64,000 bases of DNA, from assembly GCA_029747015.1 (NCBI GenBank), contig JAKOGI010002153.1, positions 1 to 64,000 on the forward strand. Reading direction: 5' to 3'. This document shows positions 11,342 to 23,547 of this stretch, in pieces. Each line of letters opens with the position of its first letter. Within the stretch, counting starts at the first letter, position 1. Below the pieces are notes generated by a model. That model ran no database searches. It was not told the origin of the DNA and saw only the letters and a list, made by a program, of their open reading frames with translations. The position numbers and the translations under genes were made by a program. The stretch comes from Carnegiea gigantea. Its lineage: Eukaryota > Streptophyta > Magnoliopsida > Caryophyllales > Cactaceae.

Positions 11342-12748
11342 ATGATTTCTCTTGGGAACTTGCGAAAAGAGATTGCTTTGATTGAAAAGGAGATGGTCAT
11401 CCTTGAAACTCCAAAGTTTCGTGGCCAAAAAGAAGATTTCCCTTATTGGATTTCCAAAGTGGATCAAGTCTTCATTCGCTACAATATTGACGAGCAAGAG
11501 AAGTTTAAGGTTGTTATCAAGAAGCTCTGAGGCCATGCGCTTGAATGGTGGGAAAAGTACAAGTATAAGAGGAAGAAGAGAGGAAAAAGTAAGATCAGAA
11601 CATAGGATAAGTTGAGAGGTAAACTAAAGTATGCTTTTGCTCCAACCTCTTACTTACAGAAGCATCCTTTTCTTACCTTTGAGGGAAATGGCTTTAATTC
11701 CTCTTCTAAAGGAATCCCTTTCAACAAGGGGAGTCCCATGAGTGCTTGTATCTCTAACTCTACTTCCTTCCTTTGCTTGGAGAAACCTAACCCCAACAAA
11801 GATGAAAAGATCCTTGGGGAGAAAGCTTCAAGCCTAGTTGACCTACCTCTTGTTTTTTATGACTATGGTGATGAAGAGACCTTTGAACTTGAGGCCCAAA
11901 AATCCGAGTTGAAGCAAGAAGAGATTGTGCAAGAAATTTGAGCAATCCTTCACCCAGAGGGTGCCGAGAGGATAATGAGTGAATTTGATCATAACCCTAC
12001 GGGAATTGAAGGAGGCCAGGCGCCCATGTATTAAAGACCTTGAGTGATGAAGCCCTGTAGGTTGCTGACAGAGTTGAACACTCTTGATCAAGAAGTACGC
12101 CCGACCGAACTCCACGCACTCCGGGTTGGAGGCATGTGGGGTTATTGAAGAAGTTGGCAAACTCTTGACGCCAAGAAAATTCACCTTAACGCCCCATTGA
12201 ACCTTCCCACCCCTCCAAACCACAAAAGGACGACAAGCCTTAACCTCATTCATCCGTCCCAAACCCTTGCCCCAAAGAGATTTCCCCTTCCGCCTCTCTC
12301 CTTACCAGGTATGACCCGTTTTATCATCCCCCCTCCCCCTGCTTCTATATCCTCTAGCATATGTATGCCCTGTTGACCTCCTTTCCAACCAAAAGCTCCC
12401 TATTGTAAGGCGCGACCCCTTTCTTGAGAGGCTTGCCAACCCTTTAAGTTTGAGGACAAACTCAAAACAACCCGGGGAGTATGATGCATATTTCCATATG
12501 CATCATTTTTATTCAAGTCCAATTTTAAAGAAGAAAAGGGTCAAAGAAGATCATGCATGGAAATGTGCCTATTTGGTCTTCTTAAGTGAGTTCAAAGACT
12601 CGTGACACTATGGAGAGGTCAAAAAAAGGTTAAGCTTTGCTAGAAATTTGGTGCCGAATTCATCCCTGCGGAACCCGATTTTTGTGACCACTTTGGACAA
12701 GCTCAAGTGGACCCACAACTTGAGGGCCCATGTGCTTTTGAAGCTTAA
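11342..12748 (+). pseudogene. noa-1b ORF, broken
   Basis: Starts MISLGNLRKE. The gag-like core is interrupted by TGA at 11528-11530 where the 21267 copy reads CGA, and by a second stop near 11605. It is open again from 11612 to 11941 (acidic region), then falls into a dense cluster of indels (11941-12420). The C-terminal tail crosses the PPT at 12481 and ends about 12748. There is no CCHC zinc knuckle, unlike noa-2. Confidence 0.65.
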
Positions 12749-13587
12749 GATTTCATCTTTCAAATAAGCCCAAGTTTGTTTAATTTGGACATCATTTGAT
12801 TGGGCAAAATATCACTCAAAGATACGTTGTGCTGATCCAGTCCAGTCTGACATAGGTGCATTGTTTGGGCCATAACTTTTAAACCGCCTATCCAAATTGA
12901 GCAAATGAGCCCATTCTGGAAACTAGACTTCCAGGGCTTTCTATCAAGCCCAAGAACGCGTGATTTGGCCGAGTATTCTGGAAGTTATGCTCTGTTGAAG
13001 TTGAGGCAGTTGCAAGGATTAATGCTGGGAATATGAAGAGTCTTCAGTTACATATACTTGTGTGGCTGATATTGTGCACGTTTTAGATGCTTCTAGATTG
13101 ATGTAATCAGCTGCAAAAATCCTATAATATTCCTTGTAACCTCCCCCACCCCTTTTATGATGAGTCTTTTCATTTTTCTTAGACTTTTCATTAGCTAGTT
13201 TTAATTGTTAGGAGTTATTTGAGTCCTTTGATTGTCTTTTGCTGAGCCTATATAAAGGGGGGGCGTGTGAGCATTGTAGATCAGATTTCTAAGGCATTTT
13301 CAAGAGTAATTCAAGCACCTTTGAGAGTGATTCTCATTTGTGTCCCAAAAATTCCTAGTTCTATATCTTGAATTTGGCTAATTCAAGTTCCTCAGAAGAG
13401 TGAAGGGAATTAGCCCAAGACCAAGGTGTGAGTGGCTCCGGAAGGATTATCTCATACACAAAGTCTTGCACTATTCATCTCTATCCTATTTGGTGATATT
13501 CTTCATCTTTCCCATCTTTCTCTCTTTTCATTTTGCTTAGTTTGATTTGAGTTTGATTTGGATCACTTTCCACCCACACATACATCA
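12482..13587 (+). repeat. 3' LTR of nested noa-1b
   Basis: A 1106 bp LTR preceded by CCCGGGGAGTA. It is shorter than its partner because the GTGGTGTTCTAGGTTCTC-type segment near the 3' end is missing. Confidence 0.9.
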
Positions 13588-13709
13588 CTTTCAACAAGGG
13601 GAGTCCCATGAGTGCTTGCAACTCTAGCTCTACTTCCTTCTTTTATTTGGAGAAACTTAGCTCCAACAAAGATGAAGAGATCCTTGGAGAAAAAGCTTTC
13701 AGCCTAGTT
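13588..13709 (+). pseudogene. noa-1a ORF fragment before the A insertion
   Basis: Begins with the second CTTTC and encodes the start of the acidic region (MSACNSSSTS). It is cut at 13709 by a minus-strand LTR and resumes at 19171 after losing about 22 bp relative to other copies. Confidence 0.7.
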
Positions 13710-14832
13710 TGATGTAGATGTGGGTGGTAAGTGAACCAAATCAACTCAAACTCAAACTAAACAAGAATCAACCAAAGAAAAGTGAATATGGTGGAAGATA
13801 GTTTGAGATGGTTTGAAGAATAATAACAAAAAGAACAAGGATAACAAGACCTTGTAATTAAGATAATCCTTCACGGAGCCACTCAATGACTTGATCTTGG
13901 GCTAATTCTCTTGTCTTAACCAAGGAATCACTCCAATTGTAAAAGGAAGAGAACCTAGAACACCACTTGAATGAGCCAAATTCAAGATATAGAACTAGGA
14001 ATTTTTGAGACACAAATGAGAATCACTCTCAAAGGTGCTTGTATTACTTTGGAAAATCTCTTACAATGCTGAATGATTAGCTTCACATGCCCCTCCCCTT
14101 TTATAGACTCAGCAAAAGACAATCAAAAGACTCAAATAACTCCTAACAATTAAAACTAGCTATTGAAAAGTCTAAGAAAAATGAAAAGACACATCATAAA
14201 AGGGGGTGGGGGAGGTTACAAGGAATATTCTCGGATTTTTGCAGCTGATTACATCAATCTAGAAGCATCTAAAACGTGCACAATATCAGCCACACAAATA
14301 TATGTAACCTAAGACTCTTCATATTCCCAGCATTAATCCTTGTAACTGCCTCAACTTCAACAGAGCATAACTTCCAGAATAATCGGCCAAATCACGCGTT
14401 CTTGGGCTTGTTAGAAAGCCCTGGAAGTCTATTTTCCAGAATGGGCTCATTTGATCAATTTGGATAAGCGGTTTGAAAGTTATCGCCCAAACAATGCACC
14501 TATCTCAGACTGGACTGGATCAGCACAACGTATCTTTGAGTGATATTTTGGCCAATCAAATGATGTCCAAATTAAATAAAATTGGGCTTATTTTAAAGCT
14601 GACATCTTAAGCTTCAAAACCATGTGGAGCCTCAAGTTGGGGGTCCACGTTAGGTAGGCCAAAAGTGCACACAAAAATCGGGAAATTTCTGGATGAAGGC
14701 GGCACTACCTCTTCGGGCATGAACGCCAATTTCCGGCAAAGTTTGGCAACTTCCTTGACCTCTTGAAGCTTGAGTGAATCCTCCTTGGGCTGAGCTTGAT
14801 GGTCCTTGGGCTTCTTACGATGGTCTCCATCA
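13710..14832 (-). repeat. 3' LTR of A1
   Basis: A 1123 bp LTR, TGATGG...CATCA on the minus strand. The start folds as GATGG-AGA-CCATC. The U3 core closely resembles the noa LTRs, so noa and A are close relatives. Confidence 0.88.
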
Positions 14833-17800
14833 TTCCCCCCGGGTAAGTGAAAGTTTGCCCTCAAACTAGGAAGGGGCTCATCATCGAAATAGGGGCTAAG
14901 ATCGGAGACATTGAAGGTAGCCAAAACTCCATAATCTCCAGGTAGATCAACCTTGTATGCATTGGGCCCAACCTTCTCAAGGATTTCAAATGGACCATCG
15001 GAACGCGGCATCAACTTAGATTTTCTCTTTGAAGGGAAACGCTCCTTCCTCATGGGAATCCATACCAAATCTCCTGGTTGAAAATGTACCTCCTTGCGAT
15101 GCTTGTTGGCGCTTTGCATGGCTCTTTCATTAGCCTTGGCAATGTTATCTCTAACTCTTGCATGAAGATCTGGGATCTCCTTGGCTCTTTTTTCAGCTTC
15201 CCAACTAAATTTTGTGGGAGTTGGAATGGGAACAAGATCCAAGGGACTCTTGGGATTGTAGCCATACACAACTTGAAATGGAGAGAGTTGGGTCGACTTA
15301 CTAGGCACGTGATTGAATGCAAACTCGGCATGTGGTAGCAACTCATCCCAATTCTTCAAATGCTTCTTCACTAGGACTCGAAGTAAGGTACCCAAAGTCC
15401 TATTAGTGACTTCAATTTGGCCATCAGTTTGGGGATGACAAGTAGTGCTAAACTTGAGTTGAGTACCCAATTTGCGCCATAGAGTTAGCCAAAAATGACT
15501 AAGAAACTTGGAGTCCCGATCAGATACCATGGTCTTTGGAATGCCATGTAGTCTCACAATCTCCTTGAAGTAAAGATTAGCCACTTGAGTAGCATCATTA
15601 GTGGTGTGGCAAGGGATGAAATGCGCCATTTTGGAGAATCGATCCACAACCACCATAATGGAGTCTTTGTTCCTTTGGGTTCTAGGCAAACCCGTGATAA
15701 AATCCAGGCTAATATCTTCCCAAGGGGCTTGAGGGATGGGGAGTGGAGAATACAATCCTTGGGGCAAAGAATGGCTCTTAGCCATTTGACAAGTAGAACA
15801 TCTTTTGATGAAATGCTCTACATCTCTTGACATCTTAGGCCAATAGTAGTGTTCCTTCAACATTGATCTAGTCTTCTCAACACCCAAATGGCCAGCTAGG
15901 GCTCCTCCATGCAGCTCTTGGATAAGCAGTTCACGAAATCCACATTGAGGTATACAAAGGCGTGAACCTTTGAATAGGAACCCATCTTCTAAGTGGAACA
16001 ACCCATGGGGGTGTTTAAGACACTTCTCAAAAATGTCCTTGAAATCATCATCTTTTTGGTACAAATCTTTAACAACTTCAAACCCAAGTACTTTAGTACT
16101 CAAAGTGGAGAGTAATAAGTACCTTCTTGATAATGCATCAGCTCCTTTGTTGAGAGTACCCGCCTTATGTTGGATAGTGAAGTGGAAGGACTGAAGATAA
16201 TCTACCCATTTAGCATGTCTAGGGTTGAGCTTGTGTTGTCCTTGAATGTATTTGAGAGCTTCATGGTCGGAATGAAGGATGAACTCCCCTCCAACTAAGT
16301 AATGACGCCAATGCTCCAATGCTCTAATGATTGCATAAAACTCCTTGTCATAGGTGGAGTACTTCTTCTTGGCATCGTTGAGCTTCTCACTAAAAAAGGC
16401 AATGGGTCTACTCTCTTGAGATAGGACAGCTCCAATTCCTACCCCGGATGCATCACATTCTACTTCAAAGACTTTGGTAAAGTCAGGCAAGGCTAGAACG
16501 GGGGGACTAGTGAGCTTCTTCTTGATCTCTTCAAAGGCTTGTTGTGCTTGCTCATTCCATGAAAACTCTTTGCCTTTATTTACCTCGGTCATAGGAGCCA
16601 CGATAGTGCTGAAATTTCTAATGAACCTCCGGTAAAATGAGGCTAGGCCATGAAAACTCCTTACTTGAGTGACGGATGTAGGGGTTGGCCACTCTTGAAT
16701 AGCCTTGATCTTGCTTTCATCAACTTGGAGGCCTTGGGCGGAAACAATGAAACCCAAGAATACCACTTGAGGAGTGAAGAAAAAGCATTTCTCCATATTG
16801 CCCTAAAGTTGTTCTTGTGAAAGAATCTCCAAAACTTGTTGCAAATGCTTGGCATGCTCCTCCTCGGTCTTGCTATAGACCAAGATATCATCAAAGTAAA
16901 CGACAACACAAGTTCCAATGAGGGGCTTGAGAACTTGGTTCATGAGTCACATAAAAGTGCTCGGGGCATTAGTAAGCCCGAATGGCATTACAAGCCACTC
17001 ATATAAACCTCCTTTAGTCTTAAAGGCGGTTTTCCATTCATCACCTTCAAAAATACGAATCTGATAATAGCCCCTTCTAAGATCAATCTTAGAAAAGATA
17101 GCGGCTCCATGTAATTCATCCAATAGATCTTCCAATCGGGGAATAGGAAACCGGTACTTGATAGTGATCTTGTTTATTGCCCGGCTATCAACACACATAC
17201 GCATGCTACCATCCTTCTTAGGACCAAGGAGGGCGGGCACGGCACATGGGCTTAGACTTTCCCGAATTAAACCCTTGGACAAGAGATCATCCACTTGTCT
17301 TTGGACTTCTTGAGTTTCGCTTGGAGACATCCGGTATGCCGGCTTGTTTGGAAGTACGGATCCGGGAACGAGGTCTATCTTGTGTTTGATAGATCTTGGA
17401 GGGGGAAGGCCATGTGGAATTTCTTGTGGAAAAACATGGTGATAGGCTTGTAGAAGAGGGGTGAGTAGTGGATGTGAGGGAGATGATGGCTTAGAATCTT
17501 CTTGTAAAAGTATCAAGTCTTTAAAAGACTCATACTCATGGTGCTCAGATTTGAGAAGAGTAGTAAAGAAGACTTCGAAATGAGGATTGTCTTTTGGTTG
17601 AGAGGGGGAAGGACTTTTGAGAGGGGTAAGAGTGATTTTCTTACGGTCCTTGAGAAAAGGGTAAGTGTTCATCCGGCCATCATGGATGACACTTCTATCA
17701 AAAAGCCATGGTCTACCCAATAATATATGGCAAGCATCCATGGGGACTATATCACACCAAATCTCATCTTTATAGTTTTTCCCAATTGAAAAAGGAAACA

Positions 17801-18081
17801 AGACAACGGTGAGTAATTTGCAAACCTTTGCCTTGATTCAACCATTGTATGGTGTAGGGATTTGGACGAGGAGAGACTTGCAGCTTGAGTTTGTCTACCA
17901 TAGTCTTTGAGGCAACGTTAGCACAACTACCTCCATCAATGATAAGGGAACAAACCTTGTCTCCTACGGTACACCTGGTGTGAAAATGGCTTCTCTTTGC
18001 TCCATGTCCTTTTGAGTGGCAATTCCACTCAAGGCCCGGCGGATAACTAGCAATTCTCCTTCATCGGGGCCTTCTTCAACT
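14607..18081 (-). pseudogene. A1 gag-pol polyprotein, broken
   Basis: In protein order from high to low coordinate: protease (ends near 17870), RT with YFDD at about 16888-16899, RNase H, zinc-binding and catalytic integrase, then a GPY/F-like module and the CR-type tail ending GFEA inside the LTR. The frame 16796-14607 (729 codons) holds the RT end, RNase H and integrase uninterrupted. Upstream, TAG replaces the Tyr of QLYGN near 16802 and TGA interrupts STFMRLMN near 16946; the PR end is frameshifted near 17801. The protein overlaps the 3' LTR by about 226 bp, a CRM-type trait. Not functional as it stands. Confidence 0.85.
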
Positions 18082-18181
18082 NNNNNNNNNNNNNNNNNNN
18101 NNNNNNNNNNNNNNNNNNNNNNNNNNNNNNNNNNNNNNNNNNNNNNNNNNNNNNNNNNNNNNNNNNNNNNNNNNNNNNNNN
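18082..18181. other. Assembly gap, 100 N
   Basis: Exactly 100 N, the conventional unknown-size gap. If A1 were complete, the gap should hold the gag N terminus, leader, PBS and about 120-150 bp of the LTR. Confidence 0.97.
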
Positions 18182-19170
18182 AACAAGATCTTGTAATTGA
18201 GATAATCCTTCACGGAGCCACTCAATGACTTGATCTTGTGCTAATTCTCTTGTCTTACCAAGGAATCACTCCAATTGGAAAAGATAGAGAACCTAGAACA
18301 CCACTTGAATTAGCCAAATTCAAGATATAGAACTAGGAATTTTTGAGACACAAATGAAAATCACTCTCAAAGGTGCTTGTATTACTTTTGGAAATCTCTT
18401 ACAATGCTGAATGATTAGCTTCACATGACCCTCCCCTTTTATAGACTCAGCAAAAGACAATCAAAAGACTCAAATAACTCCTAACAATTAAAACGAGCTA
18501 ATGAAAAGTCTAAGAAAAATGAAAAGACACATCATAAAAGGGGGTGGGGGAGGTTACAAGGAATATTCTAGGATTTTTGCAGCTGATTACCTCAATCTAG
18601 AAGCATCTAAAACGTGCACAATATCAGCCACACAAATATATGTAACCTAAGACTCTTCATATTCCCAGCATTAATCCTTGCAACTGCCTCAACTTCAACA
18701 GAGCATAACTTCCAGAATAATCGGCCAAATCACGCGTTCTTGGGCTTGTTAGAAAGCCCTGGAAGTCTATTTTCCAGAATGGGCTCATTTGCTCAATTTG
18801 GATAAGCGGGTTGAAAGTTATGGCCCAAACAATGCACCTATCTCAGACTGGACTGGATCAGCAAAACGTATCTTTGAGTGATATTTTGCCCAATCAAATG
18901 ATGTCCAAATTAAATAAAATTGGGCTTATTTTAAAGCTGACATCTTAAGCTTCAAAACCATGTGGAGCCTCAAGTTTTGGGTCCACGTTAGGTAGGCCAA
19001 AAGTGCACACAAAAATCGGGAAATTTTTGGATGAAGGCGGCACTACCTCTTCGGGCATGAACGCCAATTTCCGGCAAAGTTTGGCAACTTCCTTGACCTC
19101 TTGAAGCTTGAGTGAATCCTCCTTGGGCTGAGCTTGATGGTCCTTGGGCTTCTCACGATGGTCTCCATCA
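18182..19170 (-). repeat. Partial 5' LTR of A1
   Basis: 989 bp of family A LTR; the end nearest the PBS is lost in the gap. The inner start is intact (GGTCTCCATCA on plus). Confidence 0.82.
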
Positions 19171-20078
19171 ACTGTGGTGATGAAGAGACCTTTGAACTTG
19201 AGGCCCAAAGATCCGAGTTGAAGCAAGAAGAGATTGTGCAAGAAATTGAGCAATCCTTCACCCAGGAAGGGTGCCAAGAAGATAATGAGGTGAATTAGAG
19301 CATAACCCCAAGAATTGAAGAGCATGTAGTTAAAGACCTTGAAGTGATGAAGCCATGTAGGGTTGCTGAAGAGTTTGAACAACTCTTGATTCAAGAAGTA
19401 CGCCCTACCGAGCTCCAAGCACCCGAGTTGGAGGCATGTGGGGTTATTGAAGAAGTTGAGCAACTCTTGGCCCAAGAAGAATTCACCTTAACCCCCATTC
19501 AACCTTCCCAACCCCCCAAGCCACAAAAGGACCGACAAGCCTTAACCCTCATTCATCCTTCCCAAACCCTTGCCCCCAAAGAAGATTTCTCACTTCCACC
19601 TCTTCTCCTCACCAGGTATGACCCGTTTTATCATCCTCCCCTCACCCTCTTCTATATCTCTCTAGAGGTGATGCCCTATGACCTCCTTCCCCAAAAGCTC
19701 CCATATTGTGAGCGTGACCCCTTTCTTAAGAAGCTTGCTAACCCATTGAGTTTGAGGACAAACGCAAAACCACCCGGGGAGTATGATGCATATTCCCATA
19801 TGCATCATTTTTATTTGAGGTCAACTTCCAAGAAGAAAAGTGTCAAACAAGAGCGTGCATGGGAACTCTCATATTTTCTCTTATTATGTGAGTTCAAGGA
19901 CTTTAGACACCATGAATAAGTCAAGCAAGTGGCGAAAATCTGGATAAAACTCATATTCCTTCCGGAAGAATTGGTGCCCGATTCATCCCTGCGGAAGGTA
20001 ATTTTTTTTGTGCTCATTTTTTTGGACTAGCTCAAGTGGACCCACCACTTGAGGGGCCACATGGTTTTTGAAGCTTAA
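19171..20078 (+). pseudogene. noa-1a ORF 3' part, copy 3
   Basis: Resumes the unit broken at 13709. It encodes the acidic and proline-rich regions and the tail into the LTR. TAG at 19297-19299 (GAATTAGAGC for GAATTTGAGC) and TAA at 19917-19919 (GAAGAA to GAATAA) interrupt it; 19344-19919 is open for 191 codons. Confidence 0.7.
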
Positions 20079-20955
20079 GATGTCAGCTTTAAAATAAGCC
20101 CAATTTTATTTAATTTGGACGTCATTTGATTGGGCAAAGTAGCACTCAAAGGGAAGTTGTTCTGCTCCAGTCCAGTTCTGATATAGGTGTAATGTTCGGA
20201 CCATAACTTTTGATCTACTCCTCCAAATTGAGCAAATAAGCCCATTCTGGAAAATAGATTTTCAGGGCTTTCCAACAAGCCTAGAATCACCTGATTTGGA
20301 TGTGTGTGCTGAGAGTTATGTGCAGTTGAAGTGGAGGATGCTGCAAGGATTAATTCTGGGAATATGAAGAGTCTTCGGTTACATGTGATTGTGTGGCTGA
20401 CATTGTGCACGTTTTTGGAGCCTTCTAGATTGGTGTAATCAGCTAAGAAATCCTAGAATATTCCTTGTAACCTCCCCCACCCCTTTTATGATGTGTCTTT
20501 CCATTTATCTTATTCTTTTCATTTTACTAGTTTTAATTGTTAGGAGTTATTTGAGTCCTTTTGTTGTCTTTTGCTGAGCCTATATAAAGGGGGGGCGTGT
20601 GAGCATTGTAGATCAGATTTCTAAGGCCTTTTCAAGAGTAATTCAAGCACCTCTGAGAGTGATTCTCATTTGTGTCCCAAAAATTCCTAGTTCTATATCT
20701 TGAATTTGGCTAATTCAAGTGGTGTTCTAGGTTCTCTTTCTTTTCTTTGGAGTGATTCCTCAGAAGAGTGAAGGGAATTAGCCCAAGACCAAGGTGTGAG
20801 TGGCTCCGGAAGAATTATCTCATACACAAAGTCTTGCACTATCCATCTCTATCCTGTTTGGTGATATTCTTCATCTTTCCCATCTTTCTCTCTTTTCATT
20901 TTGCTTAGTTTGATTTGCGTTTGATTTGGATCACTTTCCACCCACACATACATCA
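19784..20955 (+). repeat. Mosaic LTR (a / c / b)
   Basis: An 1172 bp LTR preceded by the noa-1a PPT and followed by a noa-1b internal region. The first part matches LTR-a. About 20145-20345 carries a distinct patch (GTGTGTGCTGAGAGTTATG) otherwise seen only at 54344. The rest, including TATATAAAG, matches LTR-b. It looks like a recombination product. Confidence 0.82.
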
Positions 20956-21266
20956 ATTGGTATCAGAGCCATGGTTGTTAAGTGACCCACTTCACACCCA
21001 AATACATCCCAAAAAGCCAAAACACAAAAACAAAAAAAAAGGCACAAACCGGCAAACCCAGTCTCGAAGACCAGAGAAGCAGCACGGTGCCCCCGTGCCA
21101 CCCAGCACGACCGTGCCACTATACTTTTCTGCATTTCCTCAAGTCGACGCATAGCACGGTTCCCCAGTGCCCCTTGCACGACCCTGCCCTCCCTCCTCTT
21201 CTCCAAAACAGCCTTTTTCTGGCCTAAACACAGAACCCACAAAGAACCCTTAAGCATTCATCCGTC
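20956..21266 (+). other. noa-1b leader, copy 2
   Basis: PBS TGGTATCAGAGCC at 20958-20970. Two 36-nt units at 21082-21117 and 21154-21188, exactly 72 nt apart. Confidence 0.78.
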
Positions 21267-22667
21267 ATGATTTCTCTTGGGAACTTGAGAAAAGAGATTG
21301 CTTTGATTGAAAAGGAGATGGTCATCCTTGAAACTCCAAAGTTTCGTGGCCAAAAAGAAGATTTCCCTTATTGGATTTCCAAAGTGGATCAAGTCTTCAT
21401 TCGCTACAATATTGACGAGCAAGAGAAGTTTAAGGTTGTTATCAAGAAGCTCCGAGGCCATGCGCTTGAATGGTGGGAAAAGTACAAATATAAGAGGAAG
21501 AAGAGAGGAAAAAGTAAGATCAGAACATGGGATAAGTTGAGAGGTAAACTAAAGTATGCTTTTGCTCCAACCTCTTACTTACAGAAGCATCCTTTTCTTA
21601 CCTTTGAGGGAAATGGCTTTAATTCCTCTTCTAAAGGCATCCCTTTCAACAAGGGGAGTCCCATGAGTGCTTGTATCTCTAACTCTACTTCCTTCCTTTG
21701 CTTGGAGAAACCTAACCCCAACAAAGATGAAAAGATCCTTGGGGAGAAAGCTTCAAGCCTAGTTGACCTACCTCTTGTTTTTTATGACTATGGTGATGAA
21801 GAGACCTTTGAACTTGAGGCCCAAAAATCCGAGTTGAAGCAGAGAGATTGTGCAAGAATTGAGCAATCCTTCGCACCAAGAGGGTGCCCAGAAGATAATG
21901 AGGTTAATTTGAGCATAATAACCCCAAGATTGAAGTCGCATGCAGTTAAAGACCTTGAGTGGATGAAGCCCTTTAGGTTTGCTGAAGAGTTTTGAACAAT
22001 CTTGATTCAAGAAGTACGCCCTACCGAACTCCAAGCACCCGAGTTAGAGGCATGTGGGGTTATTGAAGAAGTTGAGCAACTCTTGACCCAAGAAGAATTC
22101 ACCTTAACCCCCATTGAACCTTCCCAACCCCTCAAACCACAAAAGGACCGACAAGCCTTAACCCTCATTCATCCTTCCCAAACCCTTGCCCCCAAAGAAG
22201 ATTTCCCACTTCCGCCTCTTCTCCTCCCCAGGTATGACCCGTTTTATCATCCTCCCCTCACCCTCTTCTATATCTCTCTAGAGGTGATGCCCTGTGACCT
22301 CCTTTCCCAAAAGCTCCCATATTGTAAGCGCGACCCCTTTCTTGAGAGGCTTGCCAACCCTTTGAGTTTGAGGACAAACTCAAACAACCCGGGGAGTATG
22401 ATGCATATTTCCATATGCATCATTTTTATTCAAGTCCAATTTCAAAGAAGAAAAGGGTCAAAGAAGATCATGCTTAGAAGTGTGCTTATTTGGTCTTATT
22501 AAGTGAGTTCAAAGACTCACGACACTATGGAGAGGTCAAAAAGAGGTTAAGCTTTGCTAGAAATTTGGTGCCGAATTCATCCCTGCAGAACCCGATTTTT
22601 TGTGACCACTTTTGGACAAGCTCACGTGGACCCACAACTTGAGGGCCCATGTGCTTTTGAAGTTTAA
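21267..22667 (+). pseudogene. noa-1b ORF, copy 2, nearly intact 5' half
   Basis: Open from ATG 21267 for 242 codons: gag-like domain (about residues 20-100, with ALEWWEKYKY and KIRTWDKL), then the start of the acidic region. Indels between 21838 and 21995 shift the frame. A second open stretch, 22002-22502, carries the C-terminal half across the PPT into LTR-b4, where another stop ends it before the usual terminus at about 22667. No zinc knuckle and no pol. This is the best view of the noa-1 gag-like part in the window. Confidence 0.72.
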
Positions 22668-23547
22668 GATTTCATCTTTCAAATAAGCCCAAGTTTGTTT
22701 AATTTGGACATCATTTGATTGGGGAAAATTTTACTCAAAGATACGTTGTGCTGATCCAGTCCAGTCTGAGATAGGTGCATTGTTTGGGCCATAACTTTTA
22801 AACCGCTTATCCAAATTGAGCAAATGAGCCCATTCCGGAAACTAGACTTCCAGGGCTTTCTATCAAGCCTAGAACGCATATTTGTCCGAGTATTCCTGGA
22901 TGTTGATTCTCTGTTGAAGTTTGAGGCTAAGCTGCACGGATTTAATTCTGAATATGAAGAGTCTTCGGTTATCAATGTGATTGTGTGGCTGACATTGTGC
23001 ACGTTTTTGGAGCCTTCTAGATTGGTGTAATCAGCTAAGAAATACTAGAATATTCCTTGTAACCTCCCCCACCCCTTTTATGATGTGTCTTTCCATTTAT
23101 CTTAGTCTTTTCATTTTACTAGTTTTAATTGTTATGAGTTATTTGAGTCCTTTTGTTGTCTTTTGCTGAGCCTATATAAAGGGGGGGCGTGTGAGCATTG
23201 TAGATCAGATTTCTAAGGCATTTTCAAGAGTAATTCAAGCACCTTTGAGAGTGATTCTCGTTTGTGTCCCAAAAATTCCTAGTTCTATATCTTGAATTTG
23301 GCTAATTCAAGTGGTGTTCTAGGTTCTCTTTCTTTTCTTTGGAGTGATTCCTCAGAAGAGTGAAGGGAATTAGCCCAAGACCAAGGTGTGAGTGGCTCCG
23401 AAAGGATTATCTCATACACAAAGTCTTGCACTATCCATCTCTATCCTGTTTGGTGATATTCTTCATCTTTCCCATCTTTCTCTCTTTTCATTTTGCTTAG
23501 TTTGATTTGAGTTTGATTTGGATCACTTTCCACCCACACATACATCA
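22399..23547 (+). repeat. LTR-b, copy 4
   Basis: An 1149 bp LTR, 3' LTR of the noa-1b copy to its left. It is followed by CTTTC at 23548-23552, so it occupies the same nested site as the other b copies. Confidence 0.88.

Larger units (their letters stand above)
9899..13587 (+). mobile_element. Complete nested noa-1b element, TSD CTTTC
   Basis: LTR-b 9899-11033, internal 11034-12481, LTR-b 12482-13587. CTTTC flanks it at 9894-9898 and 13588-13592. It lies at the same target site as the solo LTRs at 2218 and 6032, so it is the parental form from which those were reduced. Its ORF is broken and its 3' internal half is indel-rich. Confidence 0.9.
13710..19170 (-). mobile_element. Family A autonomous CRM-like element (A1), gapped
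   Basis: In minus orientation: 3' LTR 13710-14832, PPT, pol 14833-18081, a 100-N gap, then a partial 5' LTR 18182-19170. The gag N terminus, leader, PBS and the outer LTR end fall in the gap. Flanks (TAGTT left, ACTGT right) do not form a target duplication, and about 22 bp of the target is missing. Confidence 0.8.
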
